The notes under the pieces were generated by a model. The model did not search any database. It was not told where the DNA came from and was given only the letters and a program-made list of their open reading frames with translations. From NCBI RefSeq assembly GCF_003386195.1, contig NZ_QRDX01000001.1, forward strand, positions 62,001 to 126,000: a DNA stretch of 64,000 bases. Reading direction: 5' to 3'. How positions within the stretch are numbered: the stretch's first letter is position 1; each line of letters opens with the position of its first letter. Shown one piece after another: positions 34,418 through 43,264 of this stretch. This DNA is from Seonamhaeicola aphaedonensis. Lineage in GTDB: Bacteria > Bacteroidota > Bacteroidia > Flavobacteriales > Flavobacteriaceae. Both the position numbers and the translations under genes were made by a program.

Positions 34418-36727
34418 TTAACCTTTTACTTTATTTTTAAACTTTTCAAAATCGTTTTCTTGAACTTCCTTAGGCCATAAGTTATTACTAGTGTCAATAT
34501 CAGCTGTTTCAAGGTCAGGGTCAACAACAATACTTACAATTTCTTTATCTGAGGCAATAGCTTTAGAAACTTCATTATCATTAAACCTCCAAATTTGAGC
34601 CGGATATGTTTCTTCTTTCTTTGTACCATCAGCATATGTAAACTCTACAATTATGGGCATTACTAAGCCTCCTGGTTTTTCAAAAGTAATATTATAGAAA
34701 AACTTAGGCGTTTTTATTGTTTGACGTTCCTCATTACTAAAATTATCCATCAAATATTCTTTTACAGATACAACTTCAGTGGGATTTTGGTCTTTCATAG
34801 AACTGTCATACTCCTCGCTTCCTTCTTCAACCAAATAAACTAAAGGTCTTAATTGTTCTCTCTCTATTCCTCTTTCTTTCATAATATCTTTCATATCAGC
34901 GTTAGGTTCAGATGACACATAATACTTTTTCACATCTTTTATTCCAATATCAACCCAATCTGTAGTATAAAACCAACCGCGCCAGAACCAATCTAAATCT
35001 ACGGCCGAGGCATCTTCCATAGTTCTGAAAAAATCTTCTGGTGTAGGGTGTTTAAATTTCCATCGATTAGCAAATTCCTTAAAAGCATAATCAAATAATT
35101 CATGCCCCATGATGGTTTCTCTAAGAATATTTAAAGCTGTTGCTGGTTTCCCATAGGCATTATTCCCTAGTTGGTAAACATTCATAGGCTTAGACATTAT
35201 TGGAGCAATTCTATCTTGATCACCACCCATATATGGAACAATTAACCTAGCTGGTCCTCTGTCTGCTGGAAATACGTCATGTTGTGGTGATAATGCATCT
35301 GGATAATTCTTTCCAAACTCTAATTGAGCCAAATACTCTAAAAATGTATTTATACCTTCATCCATCCAAGCCCATTGACGTTCGTCACTATTGACAATCA
35401 TAGGGAAAAAATTATGACCAATTTCGTGGATAATTACTCCCATCATACCATATTTTACACGGTCACTATAAGTGCCATCTTCATTTGGACGACCATAGTT
35501 CCAACAAATCATTGGGTACTCCATACCTTGATTTTTAGAATGTACCGAAATAGCTTTATGATAAGGGTAATTAAAAGTCATTCTAGAATATGTCTTTAAT
35601 GTACTAGCTACAACTTTTGTAGACCATTCTTCCCACAAAGGATTACCTTCCTTAGGATACATTGACACTGCCATAACATCTTTATCACCAACTTTAACAG
35701 CCATCATGTCTAAAATAAATTTTCTAGAGGATGCAAATGCAAAATCTCTAACATTTTCAGCTTTCAGCTTCCAAGTTTTTGTTTCATTAGAAAATTTTTT
35801 TTCAGCTTTTTCTACTTCTTCCTGAGTAACAATTAAAACGGGTTTATCATAAGTTTTTCTAGCCTTTTCGTAACGTTCCAACATGGTTTTAGAATACACT
35901 TCTTTTCTGTTGGTAAGTATACCTGTGCCGTCCAAAACATGGTCAGCAGGTACGGTAATATTGACTTCATAATCTCCAAAGGGCAAAGCAAATTCTTCAC
36001 TGCCCCAAAACTGAAAATTTTGCCATCCTTCAACGTCATTATATACAGCCATTCTTGGAAAAAATTGTGCAATTACATAAGCCCTATTTCCGTCATTAGG
36101 AAAGTACTCATATCCCGAACGGTCTCTTAAAATAACATGATCGTTAATATTATACCACCATTTTATTGAGAATGAAAACTTGTCGCCAGTTTGCATAGGC
36201 TTAGGCAACTCTATACGCATCATGGTAGAGTTAATGGTATATTTTAAAGGTTTACCATTAGTATCCTCAACAGTTTCTATATTAAAACCACCATCAAAAG
36301 GTTCTTTAAGATAATTGTTTATGAAATTTTTTGGATACATTATTGTTTCATCATTGTTACTTTCAATGAGTGGAGATTTTGAATCTTTTGCTCTCTTATT
36401 TTGATCTAATTGTAACCACAAATAACTTAATTCATCTGGAGAATTATTGGTATAGATTATAGTTTCAAAGCCGTATAGTTTAGCATTTTTATCATCTAGA
36501 ACAATATCCATTTTATAATCAGCTTGCTGTTGGTAATAAGCATGACCAGGGGCTCCTGAAGCTGTTCTGTATGCATTTGGTGTAGAAAACTCGTCACTTA
36601 ATTGTTTAAATTTATTGGTATTTGTATGACCTGCTTTTGGTCGTTCAATTTCATGTTCTTGGGAAAAAACAGATACAGAAACAAAAATCACAATCAGAAA
36701 ATAACACTTTAAGTTTTTCATTTTCAA
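34418..36727 (-). CDS. M1-family zinc aminopeptidase (exported)
   Basis: A 769-residue metallopeptidase with a signal peptide (residues 1-22, ending SVFSQ). The gluzincin motif is His434-Glu435-x-x-His438 (HEIGHNFF), and Glu457 lies 18 residues further (WMDEG), so the catalytic site is complete. In place of the usual GxMEN exopeptidase motif the protein reads GMEYP near residue 400, as in a Bacteroidota subgroup; specificity may therefore differ from classical aminopeptidase N. Probably periplasmic or surface-attached. It is preceded by a terminator after the DUF6702 gene and ends at its own terminator. Confidence 0.92.
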   Translation of the reverse strand: MKMKNLKCYFLIVIFVSVSVFSQEHEIERPKAGHTNTNKFKQLSDEFSTPNAYRTASGAPGHAYYQQQADYKMDIVLDDKNAKLYGFETIIYTNNSPDELSYLWLQLDQNKRAKDSKSPLIESNNDETIMYPKNFINNYLKEPFDGGFNIETVEDTNGKPLKYTINSTMMRIELPKPMQTGDKFSFSIKWWYNINDHVILRDRSGYEYFPNDGNRAYVIAQFFPRMAVYNDVEGWQNFQFWGSEEFALPFGDYEVNITVPADHVLDGTGILTNRKEVYSKTMLERYEKARKTYDKPVLIVTQEEVEKAEKKFSNETKTWKLKAENVRDFAFASSRKFILDMMAVKVGDKDVMAVSMYPKEGNPLWEEWSTKVVASTLKTYSRMTFNYPYHKAISVHSKNQGMEYPMICWNYGRPNEDGTYSDRVKYGMMGVIIHEIGHNFFPMIVNSDERQWAWMDEGINTFLEYLAQLEFGKNYPDALSPQHDVFPADRGPARLIVPYMGGDQDRIAPIMSKPMNVYQLGNNAYGKPATALNILRETIMGHELFDYAFKEFANRWKFKHPTPEDFFRTMEDASAVDLDWFWRGWFYTTDWVDIGIKDVKKYYVSSEPNADMKDIMKERGIEREQLRPLVYLVEEGSEEYDSSMKDQNPTEVVSVKEYLMDNFSNEERQTIKTPKFFYNITFEKPGGLVMPIIVEFTYADGTKKEETYPAQIWRFNDNEVSKAIASDKEIVSIVVDPDLETADIDTSNNLWPKEVQENDFEKFKNKVKG

Positions 36728-36789
36728 ATTTTATATTATTATTAATTATGTCTTATAGATTGAAATGAGAAAATCCTTTTTATTAAAAA

Positions 36790-36824
36790 AAACCAAACGA
36801 AAATAATTATTTAGCGATTGGTTT
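36790..36824 (-). terminator. Terminator of the DUF6702 gene
   Basis: On the minus strand AAACCAATCG (36824-36815) pairs with CGTTTGGTTT (36799-36790; one mismatch), followed by a T-run. It separates the upstream two-gene unit from the M1 gene. Confidence 0.65.
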
Positions 36825-36833
36825 AACTTACTT

Positions 36834-37370
36834 TTAATTAAAATTTAACACAGCATTATTGTTCTGAACAACTAGAATAAAACTTTTTTGTTTGGAGTTT
36901 ATTTTTGTTTTAATGATATTTTGTTGGTCTTCAAACATATCAAATAAGACCGTATTTGTAATTTCAAAAGATTCAATACTCTCGACGCCTTCAATTTCAA
37001 GATAGCACTTCATAACATCAAGATCATACTCTTTACCAATAAAAACAAAACTTGCATCTGTACCGTTAATCTTTATTTTTATCTTGTTACTTAAGTACCT
37101 TTGAATATATAAATTTACTCTAGGTGTCTCATTTGATTCATCTAAGGTAATAGACTCATCATAACGCTCTCTTAGTACACTTTCAAAATCGTCTAAAAAA
37201 ACTCTAGTTATTATTTGAACCGATTGTTTATCCTTAACATATTCTATTTGAGTAACACTAATGTAGTATTTATGAATACTGGAAAAGGCTAAAAGAGGTA
37301 TTACGAATAGGATTAATAAGGTTTTTGACAACGGCATTTGTTTATTGCGAAAGTAAGTAAAGAATTTCAA
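36834..37370 (-). CDS. DUF6702 family exported protein
   Basis: A 178-residue protein with an N-terminal hydrophobic segment (about residues 14-30, LSKTLLILFVIPLLAFSS) that is a signal peptide or anchor. The rest looks like a beta-rich domain starting HKYYISVTQIEYV and ending with hydrophobic strands. This matches the DUF6702 family, which in Flavobacteriaceae is commonly found next to an M1 peptidase and a carboxypeptidase-like regulatory-domain protein, as here. An inner ATG at 37340 (MPLSKTLL) would also give a plausible signal peptide. Function unknown; the context suggests an accessory role at the envelope. Confidence 0.7.
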   Translation of the reverse strand: MKFFTYFRNKQMPLSKTLLILFVIPLLAFSSIHKYYISVTQIEYVKDKQSVQIITRVFLDDFESVLRERYDESITLDESNETPRVNLYIQRYLSNKIKIKINGTDASFVFIGKEYDLDVMKCYLEIEGVESIESFEITNTVLFDMFEDQQNIIKTKINSKQKSFILVVQNNNAVLNFN

Positions 37371-37469
37371 AAACTATTCTAAAAATAATATTAGTCCCTT
37401 GATTGCAGGTTAAGTTTGTTCTTATCGAGTAAATGTATAATTAGAATTGAAAGACCAAAAAAACCAAAA

Positions 37470-38282
37470 CTAATCTTTCGCATTTTTATCTTTTAAATAT
37501 TCCTTACTTATTTCGTACAGGAACTGAAGACATTCAATTTCATGGTCTTTTTTAAGTAATTCTTTATCTAAATCTTTGGTGTCTACATAGGCTATAAAAT
37601 CATTAACATCTTCTAAAGGAATTTGAAACATTTCACTTATATATTCAGGAGAATAAACATCAAAAAGTTCTATAGGTTTTTCAACAACTACGTATTCTGG
37701 TTTGATATATTCTTTATTTTTTTTACCAAAAATAAGTTTAGAAATTTTCTTAACATCAAATCCATTATACAATTCCCCTTTACTGATTCTTGATTTTAAA
37801 TCTTTTTGAACAGTCTCGGCATCAAAAGCCTTATCATCATAATATTCATAATCAACATTCATGCTCCCCATCTTCAAAATAACTGGTTTCAAATAGGAAA
37901 CGTTTTCAATATCAGTGGTAATATTTCCAGTGAGACCAGATGACAGCAAAACGGCATCTAATTTATGAATCTGTTCCACCAAATGAATCCCTAATTTCCC
38001 AGATCTTACAGCATCTTCTTGTACTGTGATTGAAAGAGCCTTGAACTGTAAAGCAGAAATTTGGATAATATCATTCACAGCAACCGCTATACTAAACTCC
38101 CCCTTTTCATTAGTAATGGTTCCCACGTTTGAAGACGAATTATAAACTGTAATCCCCTCAACGTCATTAGCATCGGCATGTATAATACCTTCAACCTCAA
38201 CCCTTTTAACTATTTGAGCCTCAGCAATAAAAATAAAGCATAAAAAACCAATAAAAAGAAAAATTCGTCTCATAGATATCAT
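37470..38282 (-). CDS. Carboxypeptidase-like regulatory domain protein
   Basis: A 270-residue exported protein with a signal peptide (about residues 1-22, ending FIAEAQ). The N-terminal half is a CarboxypepD_reg-like beta-sandwich (VEGIIHADANDVEGITVYNSSSNVGTITNEKGEFSIAV) of the kind found at the start of SusC-like receptors, but here no barrel follows. The C-terminal 130 residues are acidic and basic helices without known motifs. It is probably envelope-associated. It lies 99 bases upstream of the DUF6702 gene on the same strand, a conserved pairing in this family of bacteria. Confidence 0.72.
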   Translation of the reverse strand: MISMRRIFLFIGFLCFIFIAEAQIVKRVEVEGIIHADANDVEGITVYNSSSNVGTITNEKGEFSIAVAVNDIIQISALQFKALSITVQEDAVRSGKLGIHLVEQIHKLDAVLLSSGLTGNITTDIENVSYLKPVILKMGSMNVDYEYYDDKAFDAETVQKDLKSRISKGELYNGFDVKKISKLIFGKKNKEYIKPEYVVVEKPIELFDVYSPEYISEMFQIPLEDVNDFIAYVDTKDLDKELLKKDHEIECLQFLYEISKEYLKDKNAKD

Positions 38283-38403
38283 AGTTATTTTTTTTATAAA
38301 TTTCGATGATATAATTCTGATTTAACTGAAAAATATTCTAAACTTTTGTTAAAACATCCATTTGCGTAATTTTACACGTCCAGTGTAATTATTATTTAAT
38401 ACA

Positions 38404-39111
38404 ATGAAAAACATCCTAATTGCCAGTACATCAACAATCCATGGTGGTGAATACTTAGAATATATTTTAGATGAACTCGCAATGTTTTTTAAAGATACGC
38501 AAGAAATTTTATTTATCCCATACGCCAGACCAGGTGGTATAAGTCATAATGATTATACAAAAAAGGTTCAAACCGCATTTCTTAAAATAAATAAAAAGGC
38601 TTATGGTATTCATACTTTTGAAAACCCCTATGAGGCTGTTAAAGAAGCCAAAGGCATATTTGTTGGTGGGGGTAACACATTTGTTTTAACCCATATGCTT
38701 TACAAAAAGCAATTAATAGGTATTTTAAACGAAACGGTAACAAAAGGAATACCTTACTTAGGTACTAGCGCTGGCAGCAATATTTGTGGACTAACTATTG
38801 GAACAACCAATGATATGCCTATTATTCATCCGCCAAGTTTTGGTGCCTTAAAATTAGTGCCATTTAATGTTAATCCACACTATTTAGACCCCGAAAGCAA
38901 TAGTACACATATGGGTGAAACCAGGGAAACTAGAATAAAAGAATTTCATAAGTTTAACACACAACCCGTAATTGGCTTAAGAGAGGGTAGTTGGCTAGAT
39001 GTAAAAAATGATTCTATCGTTCTTAGAGGTAACTTAAGAGCAAGAATTTTTGAAGCCAATAAAATCCCTTATGAAGTTAAACCCAATACAGAATTGAACC
39101 ACTTAAAATAA
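38404..39111 (+). CDS. pepE: Dipeptidase E (peptidase S51)
   Basis: A 235-residue cytoplasmic serine peptidase that hydrolyses dipeptides with N-terminal aspartate. The nucleophile is Ser122 in GTSAGSN, with Asp137 (TNDMPI) and His159 (NPHYLD) completing the S51 triad. FVGGGNTF at 87-94 is also characteristic. The length matches the family. It is monocistronic and divergent from the carboxypeptidase-like gene; the adjacent hairpin is its terminator. Confidence 0.93.
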   Translation: MKNILIASTSTIHGGEYLEYILDELAMFFKDTQEILFIPYARPGGISHNDYTKKVQTAFLKINKKAYGIHTFENPYEAVKEAKGIFVGGGNTFVLTHMLYKKQLIGILNETVTKGIPYLGTSAGSNICGLTIGTTNDMPIIHPPSFGALKLVPFNVNPHYLDPESNSTHMGETRETRIKEFHKFNTQPVIGLREGSWLDVKNDSIVLRGNLRARIFEANKIPYEVKPNTELNHLK

Positions 39112-39144
39112 AAAAAACTTCATCTTTTTTGATGAAGCTTTTTT
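39111..39144 (+). terminator. Terminator of pepE
   Basis: CTTCATC (39118-39124) and GATGAAG (39131-39137) form a 7-base stem with a T-rich 6-base loop, flanked by A-run and T-run. It also lies just past the 3' end of the convergent tRNA gene. Confidence 0.75.
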
Positions 39145-39145
39145 G

Positions 39146-39218
39146 AGCGGGAGACCGGGTTCGAACCGGCGACATTCAGCTTGGAAGGCTGACGCTCTAC
39201 CAACTGAGCTACTCCCGC
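39146..39218 (-). tRNA. tRNA-Gly (anticodon TCC)
   Basis: On the minus strand a 73-nt cloverleaf starts GCGGGAG (39218-39212) and ends CTCCCGC (39153-39147) plus discriminator T. The D-arm reads AGCTCAGTTGGTAGAGC, the anticodon loop CTTCCAA gives TCC (decoding GGA), and the T-loop is GGTTCGAACC. CCA is not encoded. A full promoter precedes it. Confidence 0.97.
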
Positions 39219-39228
39219 GTTTGCGATG

Positions 39229-39260
39229 CAAATATATATAATCTACTTTATCATTTACAA
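39229..39260 (-). promoter_or_regulatory. Promoter of tRNA-Gly
   Basis: On the minus strand TTG (39260-39258), a 21-base spacer and TATATTTG (39236-39229) match the flavobacterial consensus, placing the transcript start a few bases before the mature 5' end. Confidence 0.65.
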
Positions 39261-39267
39261 GAAAAAA

Positions 39268-39696
39268 TTATAACTTTTTAAAAAAATGAAAGCCTAAAAT
39301 TTTAAAGCCTTCATTAAAATAAAACTTATGAGATTGAGCGTTTGAAACATAAGTATTTAACTCTACAGCCTCATATCCCCTTTCTTTTGCATAATCGTAA
39401 ATCCAATTAAAAAATTGTCTTCCTAAGCCCTTATTTCTGTAGGCCTCATCAATGTAAACATGGTCTGGCTCAACACTTCTACCTGAATAATGACGCGTAC
39501 AAAACCACAATCCACTAACACCTATTAACTTGTTTCCATCATATATAACTGCACACTCATAATTTTTTTGTGCAATCATTTCATAAAAACGCTTTTTTAG
39601 TATTTCATAAGAAATCTTATAACTGTTAAGTTTTTCTACTAGTGGAATGACGCTTTCAATGTCTTCGTTATCTATAATTTTAAAAATGAATGCCAT
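39268..39696 (-). CDS. GNAT-family N-acetyltransferase
   Basis: A 142-residue acetyltransferase of the GNAT fold. The acetyl-CoA pyrophosphate loop is RNKGLG (in YIDEAYRNKGLGRQFFNWI, about residues 90-108), followed by YEAVELNTYVSNAQSHKFYFNEGFKILGFHF, the typical motif-B end. It would transfer an acetyl group to a small-molecule amine or protein; the substrate is unknown. It is divergent from a second GNAT gene, but the two share little sequence. No signal peptide. Confidence 0.88.
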   Translation of the reverse strand: MAFIFKIIDNEDIESVIPLVEKLNSYKISYEILKKRFYEMIAQKNYECAVIYDGNKLIGVSGLWFCTRHYSGRSVEPDHVYIDEAYRNKGLGRQFFNWIYDYAKERGYEAVELNTYVSNAQSHKFYFNEGFKILGFHFFKKL

Positions 39697-39723
39697 GGTT
39701 TTATAAAAACTTCAAATTATATG

Positions 39724-39731
39724 TAATTTTG
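39724..39731 (+). promoter_or_regulatory. -7 promoter box for the second GNAT gene
   Basis: TAATTTTG matches TAnnTTTG and lies 35 bases before the ATG at 39767. No clear -33 element. Confidence 0.35.
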
Positions 39732-39766
39732 ATTGTCTGTGCTATAAACGAAATTATTAAGAAAAA

Positions 39767-40213
39767 ATGAATTATCATATTCAGCAAATTACTACTAAAG
39801 AAACTTATACTGTTAGACATCCTATACTTCGCTCAGGCAAACCTATTTCTTCTTGTAATTTTGAAGGTGATGATTTAGAAACTACGCATCATTTTGGATT
39901 GTTTATTAATTCTAAATTAGTTGGTGTTGCTACATTTATGAAAAACAACCTTGAGTTATTACACTTTAATAACCAATATCAACTAAGAGGGATGGCTATT
40001 TTAAATGAGTTTCAAGGTAAAAAATTGGGAAATTATTTAGTTAAATATGGTGAAGATTTTTTAAAAAATGAAAGAATTGAAGTTATTTGGTGTAATGCTA
40101 GGGAAATTGCCGTAAATTTTTATCAACGTAATGGATTTTATATTATTGGCAACGCTTTTATAATTCCAGAAATAGGTTTGCATTACAGAATGTATAAACT
40201 GTGTGAATCTTAA
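39767..40213 (+). CDS. GNAT-family N-acetyltransferase
   Basis: A 148-residue GNAT enzyme. The acetyl-CoA loop is in LNEFQGKKLGNYLVKYGEDFL (about residues 86-106), and the C-terminal NAREIAVNFYQRNGFYIIGNAF is the usual end of the fold. The N-terminal RHPILRSGKP and CNFEGDDLETTHHFGLF segments match a group of small cytoplasmic acetyltransferases of unknown substrate. It is monocistronic, followed by a 275-base gap that ends in a bidirectional terminator. Confidence 0.85.
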   Translation: MNYHIQQITTKETYTVRHPILRSGKPISSCNFEGDDLETTHHFGLFINSKLVGVATFMKNNLELLHFNNQYQLRGMAILNEFQGKKLGNYLVKYGEDFLKNERIEVIWCNAREIAVNFYQRNGFYIIGNAFIIPEIGLHYRMYKLCES

Positions 40214-40420
40214 GTGTCATTATAATTTACTTATTATCTGAATAGTAGAAGATGTTTGTTTCCTAATTTTATTTATGTAAAAAATAAATACTAGAAAAAA
40301 CTTAAAATTAATTTACTCTCAGTTATTACCACTTTCTCTGTCGCATAAAGATGTAGCCAACAGTAAAACACATAACAACACACTATTTCAATGACCCCAA
40401 CAAAGAAATTATAGAAACAA

Positions 40421-40449
40421 AAAAACGTCTCAGATTAAGAGACGTTTTT
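40421..40449. terminator. Bidirectional terminator between GNAT and ankyrin genes
   Basis: AAAAACGTCTC (40421-40431) and GAGACGTTTTT (40439-40449) form a perfect 11-base stem with a 7-base loop, flanked by A and T runs. Confidence 0.85.
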
Positions 40450-40488
40450 ACTGACTAACTCAAAATAATTACCTAATAAATGTTGTAA

Positions 40489-40887
40489 TTACTTTTTCCT
40501 TTTTAAATTTTGTTTAATAATAGCTGCAGCTTCATGCGCTCCATGTAATTCAGCATATTTTGCTGCCGTGTAGTTTTTATTTGTACTTCTCAATTTTAAA
40601 TTAGCACCTTTATCGATTAAAAGTTTTAAAATTTCAGTTCTGTTAAACTTAGCAGCGTACATGGCTGGTGTCATTCCGTTAGAGCGTTCGTTTACGTCAG
40701 CTCCCCTTTCAATCAATTTTTTTACTGTTTCAAAATCACCTTTGGCTATAGACACACAGAATGAATTTACTTTAAAAAAATACTCATAAGTACTATTTGA
40801 TTGAATAGTTGAAGTGGCTGAAGATGCATTAACCGATACAACGGCAACACAAACTGCTAATGCAGTAGTAATAATTGTTTTTTTCAT
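40489..40887 (-). CDS. Exported ankyrin-repeat protein
   Basis: A 132-residue protein with a signal peptide (residues 1-21, ALAVCVAVVSVNASSA). About three ankyrin repeats run from residue 47 to the end: FCVSIAKGDFETVKKLIERGADVNER, GMTPAMYAAKFNRTEILKLLIDKGANLKLR and NYTAAKYAELHGAHEAAAII. It probably binds a protein partner in the periplasm. Single gene with a strong shared terminator. Confidence 0.88.
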   Translation of the reverse strand: MKKTIITTALAVCVAVVSVNASSATSTIQSNSTYEYFFKVNSFCVSIAKGDFETVKKLIERGADVNERSNGMTPAMYAAKFNRTEILKLLIDKGANLKLRSTNKNYTAAKYAELHGAHEAAAIIKQNLKRKK

Positions 40888-41106
40888 GATGAAAGAATTA
40901 AAGTTTGATTAAATGATTCGTTTTTTGATATACTAAAGAGACGATTTATTTTTTAGCCTGTTACACAAAAAAACATATATAACACATTTTTAACGTTTAT
41001 TTCACAAAGTATTAACGCAAACGATTTCTTTTGGAATTTCCTGAAAAAGCTATAAAAATTAAGGTTTTTCAAGGTTTATTACACCAGATATTTTATTCAA
41101 CTTCTG

Positions 41107-41114
41107 TATCTTTG
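41107..41114 (+). promoter_or_regulatory. -7 promoter box for gpmI
   Basis: TATCTTTG matches TAnnTTTG, 24 bases before the gpmI ATG. No clear -33 element. Confidence 0.4.
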
Positions 41115-41138
41115 CTTAGTTTAAAAATTTAACAAAAA

Positions 41139-42656
41139 ATGAACAAAAAAGTTATCTTAATGATACTCGATGGCTGGGGAAATTCTCCTGATCCAAAAGT
41201 TTCTGCTATAGACCATGCCAATACACCTTTTATTGATTCCCTTTACACAAAATATCCGTTTGCAACATTAAGAACAGACGGACTTCATGTTGGTCTTCCA
41301 GAAGGCCAAATGGGAAATAGTGAAGTAGGACACATGAATCTTGGCGCGGGTAGAATTGTATATCAAGATTTGGTTAAGGTTAATTTAGCTGTTAAGAATA
41401 AAACGCTCAATAACGAAAAAGTACTTATTGATGCATTTAAATACGCCAAAGAAAACAATAAAGATGTTCATTTTTTAGGTTTACTAAGTAACGGTGGTGT
41501 TCACTCTCATATTAACCACCTTTTAGGCTTGGTAGATGCTGCCAACGAATACGGAGTAGCGAACTCTTATGTTCACGGATTTACCGATGGTAGAGATGTT
41601 GACCCAAAATCTGGTGCTGGTTTTGTAAAACAATTACAAGATCATATTGAAAACACAAACACCAGAATTGCAAGTATTTCTGGTCGTTACTACGCTATGG
41701 ACAGAGATAAGCGTTGGGAACGTATTAAACTAGTTTACGATGCGCTAGTTAATGGTATAGGAGAAACTTCAAGTAACATTGTTGCCTCTATTGAAGCTAA
41801 TTATTCAAACAATGTCACAGATGAGTTTATCAAACCAATTGTAGTAACCAATGATAATAATACTCCTATCGCCACAATAAAAGAAGACGATGTTATTATA
41901 TTCTTTAACTTCAGAACTGATAGAGGACGTGAATTAACAGAAGTTTTATCACAAGTAGATTTTCCAGAGTATAACATGAAAAAGTTAAACTTACATTATG
42001 TTACACTTACAAATTATGATGATACTTATCAAAACGTTAACGTAATTTTCAATAAAGAAAATCTAAACGAAACTTTAGGTGAAGTTTTAGAAAAAAACAA
42101 TAAAAAACAAATCAGAATTGCTGAAACTGAAAAATATCCACATGTAACGTTTTTCTTTTCTGGCGGACGTGAAGAACCGTTTAAAGGAGAACAACGCATT
42201 TTGAGAAACTCGCCTAAAGTAGCTACTTACGATTTAAAACCTGAAATGAGTGCCTATGAATTACGCGATGCCTTAATTCCTGAGTTACAAAAAGGAGATG
42301 TTGATTTTGTATGTTTAAATTTTGCCAATGGTGATATGGTAGGACATACTGGTGTTATGGAAGCCGCCATAAAAGCCTGCGAAGCTGTTGACGAATGCGT
42401 AAAAGACGTAGTTACTACTGCTCTAGAAAACAACTACACTACCTTGTTAATTGCAGATCATGGAAATTGTGAAACCATGATTAACCCAGATGGTTCTCCC
42501 AATACAGCGCATACAACTAACCCAGTTCCTGTTATTTTAATTGACAATGACTTAACCGAAATCAAAGATGGTATTTTGGGAGATATGGCTCCTACTATTT
42601 TAAAACTTATGGGTGTTGAGCAACCAAATGCTATGACACAACAGCCCTTAGTATAA
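41139..42656 (+). CDS. gpmI: 2,3-bisphosphoglycerate-independent phosphoglycerate mutase
   Basis: Glycolytic enzyme of 505 residues that interconverts 3- and 2-phosphoglycerate using manganese. Metal ligand Asp11 is in LMILDGWG, the phosphorylated Ser61 in QMGNSEVGHMNLGAGR. HGFTDGRDVDP and the C-terminal metal sites NFANGDMVGHTG and ADHGNCETM are all present. The length is normal. It ends in a terminator and is the only glycolytic gene in the window. Confidence 0.97.
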   Translation: MNKKVILMILDGWGNSPDPKVSAIDHANTPFIDSLYTKYPFATLRTDGLHVGLPEGQMGNSEVGHMNLGAGRIVYQDLVKVNLAVKNKTLNNEKVLIDAFKYAKENNKDVHFLGLLSNGGVHSHINHLLGLVDAANEYGVANSYVHGFTDGRDVDPKSGAGFVKQLQDHIENTNTRIASISGRYYAMDRDKRWERIKLVYDALVNGIGETSSNIVASIEANYSNNVTDEFIKPIVVTNDNNTPIATIKEDDVIIFFNFRTDRGRELTEVLSQVDFPEYNMKKLNLHYVTLTNYDDTYQNVNVIFNKENLNETLGEVLEKNNKKQIRIAETEKYPHVTFFFSGGREEPFKGEQRILRNSPKVATYDLKPEMSAYELRDALIPELQKGDVDFVCLNFANGDMVGHTGVMEAAIKACEAVDECVKDVVTTALENNYTTLLIADHGNCETMINPDGSPNTAHTTNPVPVILIDNDLTEIKDGILGDMAPTILKLMGVEQPNAMTQQPLV

Positions 42657-42682
42657 TTACCATTAACTATAATTTGTATTTT

Positions 42683-42715
42683 AAAACCCTGCTTTATAGT
42701 AGGGTTTTATTTTGT
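42683..42715 (+). terminator. Terminator of gpmI
   Basis: AAAACCCTGCT (42683-42693) pairs with AGTAGGGTTTT (42698-42708; one G-T pair) around a 4-base loop, followed by a T-rich run. Confidence 0.75.
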
Positions 42716-42794
42716 TATGAACATTCAAAAACAACATTTAAAAACCTCTAAAAAAAATAATGTACTTTTACATCAAACTCAAGTCTTATAATAA

Positions 42795-43199
42795 ATGACA
42801 TTAAACAAAAACCTTATTATTGCGGTTGATTTTGATGGTACCATAGTGGAAGATGCTTTCCCAAAAATTGGAAAACCTAAAATGTTTGCTTTTGAAACTT
42901 TAAAAAAACTGCAAAACAAAGGTCACAGATTAATTTTATGGACTTACAGGCATGGAACTAAACTTCAAGATGCTATAGATTTTTGTGAAGAAAATGGCGT
43001 GAGTTTTTATGCTATAAACAGCAGTTTTCCAGAAGAAAAATTCGCCAATGGTGCTAGCAGAAAAATTAATGCAGACATTTTTATAGATGATCGTAACTTT
43101 GGTGGCTTTCCTGGTTGGGGTAAAATCTACCAAGAAATTACCAATTCTGCTCCACCAAAAATTGAAAACAGAAAAGGATTTTTTGGTCTTTTTAAGTAG
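42795..43199 (+). CDS. Small HAD-superfamily hydrolase-like protein
   Basis: A 134-residue protein of the HAD superfamily. The nucleophile motif is VDFDGTI with Asp12 and Asp14, motif II WTYRHG near residue 50 and a C-terminal DIFIDDRN that supplies the acidic motif. It lacks a cap domain, like the BT0820-type small HAD proteins of Bacteroidota. The substrate is unknown. It lies 65 bases upstream of map, whose own -7 box is between them. Confidence 0.8.
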   Translation: MTLNKNLIIAVDFDGTIVEDAFPKIGKPKMFAFETLKKLQNKGHRLILWTYRHGTKLQDAIDFCEENGVSFYAINSSFPEEKFANGASRKINADIFIDDRNFGGFPGWGKIYQEITNSAPPKIENRKGFFGLFK

Positions 43200-43240
43200 A
43201 GCCTTCAAAACTCTTAAACTACAAAACACTTATTTTTAAT

Positions 43241-43248
43241 TATCTTTG
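43241..43248 (+). promoter_or_regulatory. -7 promoter box for map
   Basis: TATCTTTG matches TAnnTTTG, 16 bases before the map ATG. No clear -33 element. Confidence 0.4.
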
Positions 43249-43264
43249 CACTTATTTTTGAAAC

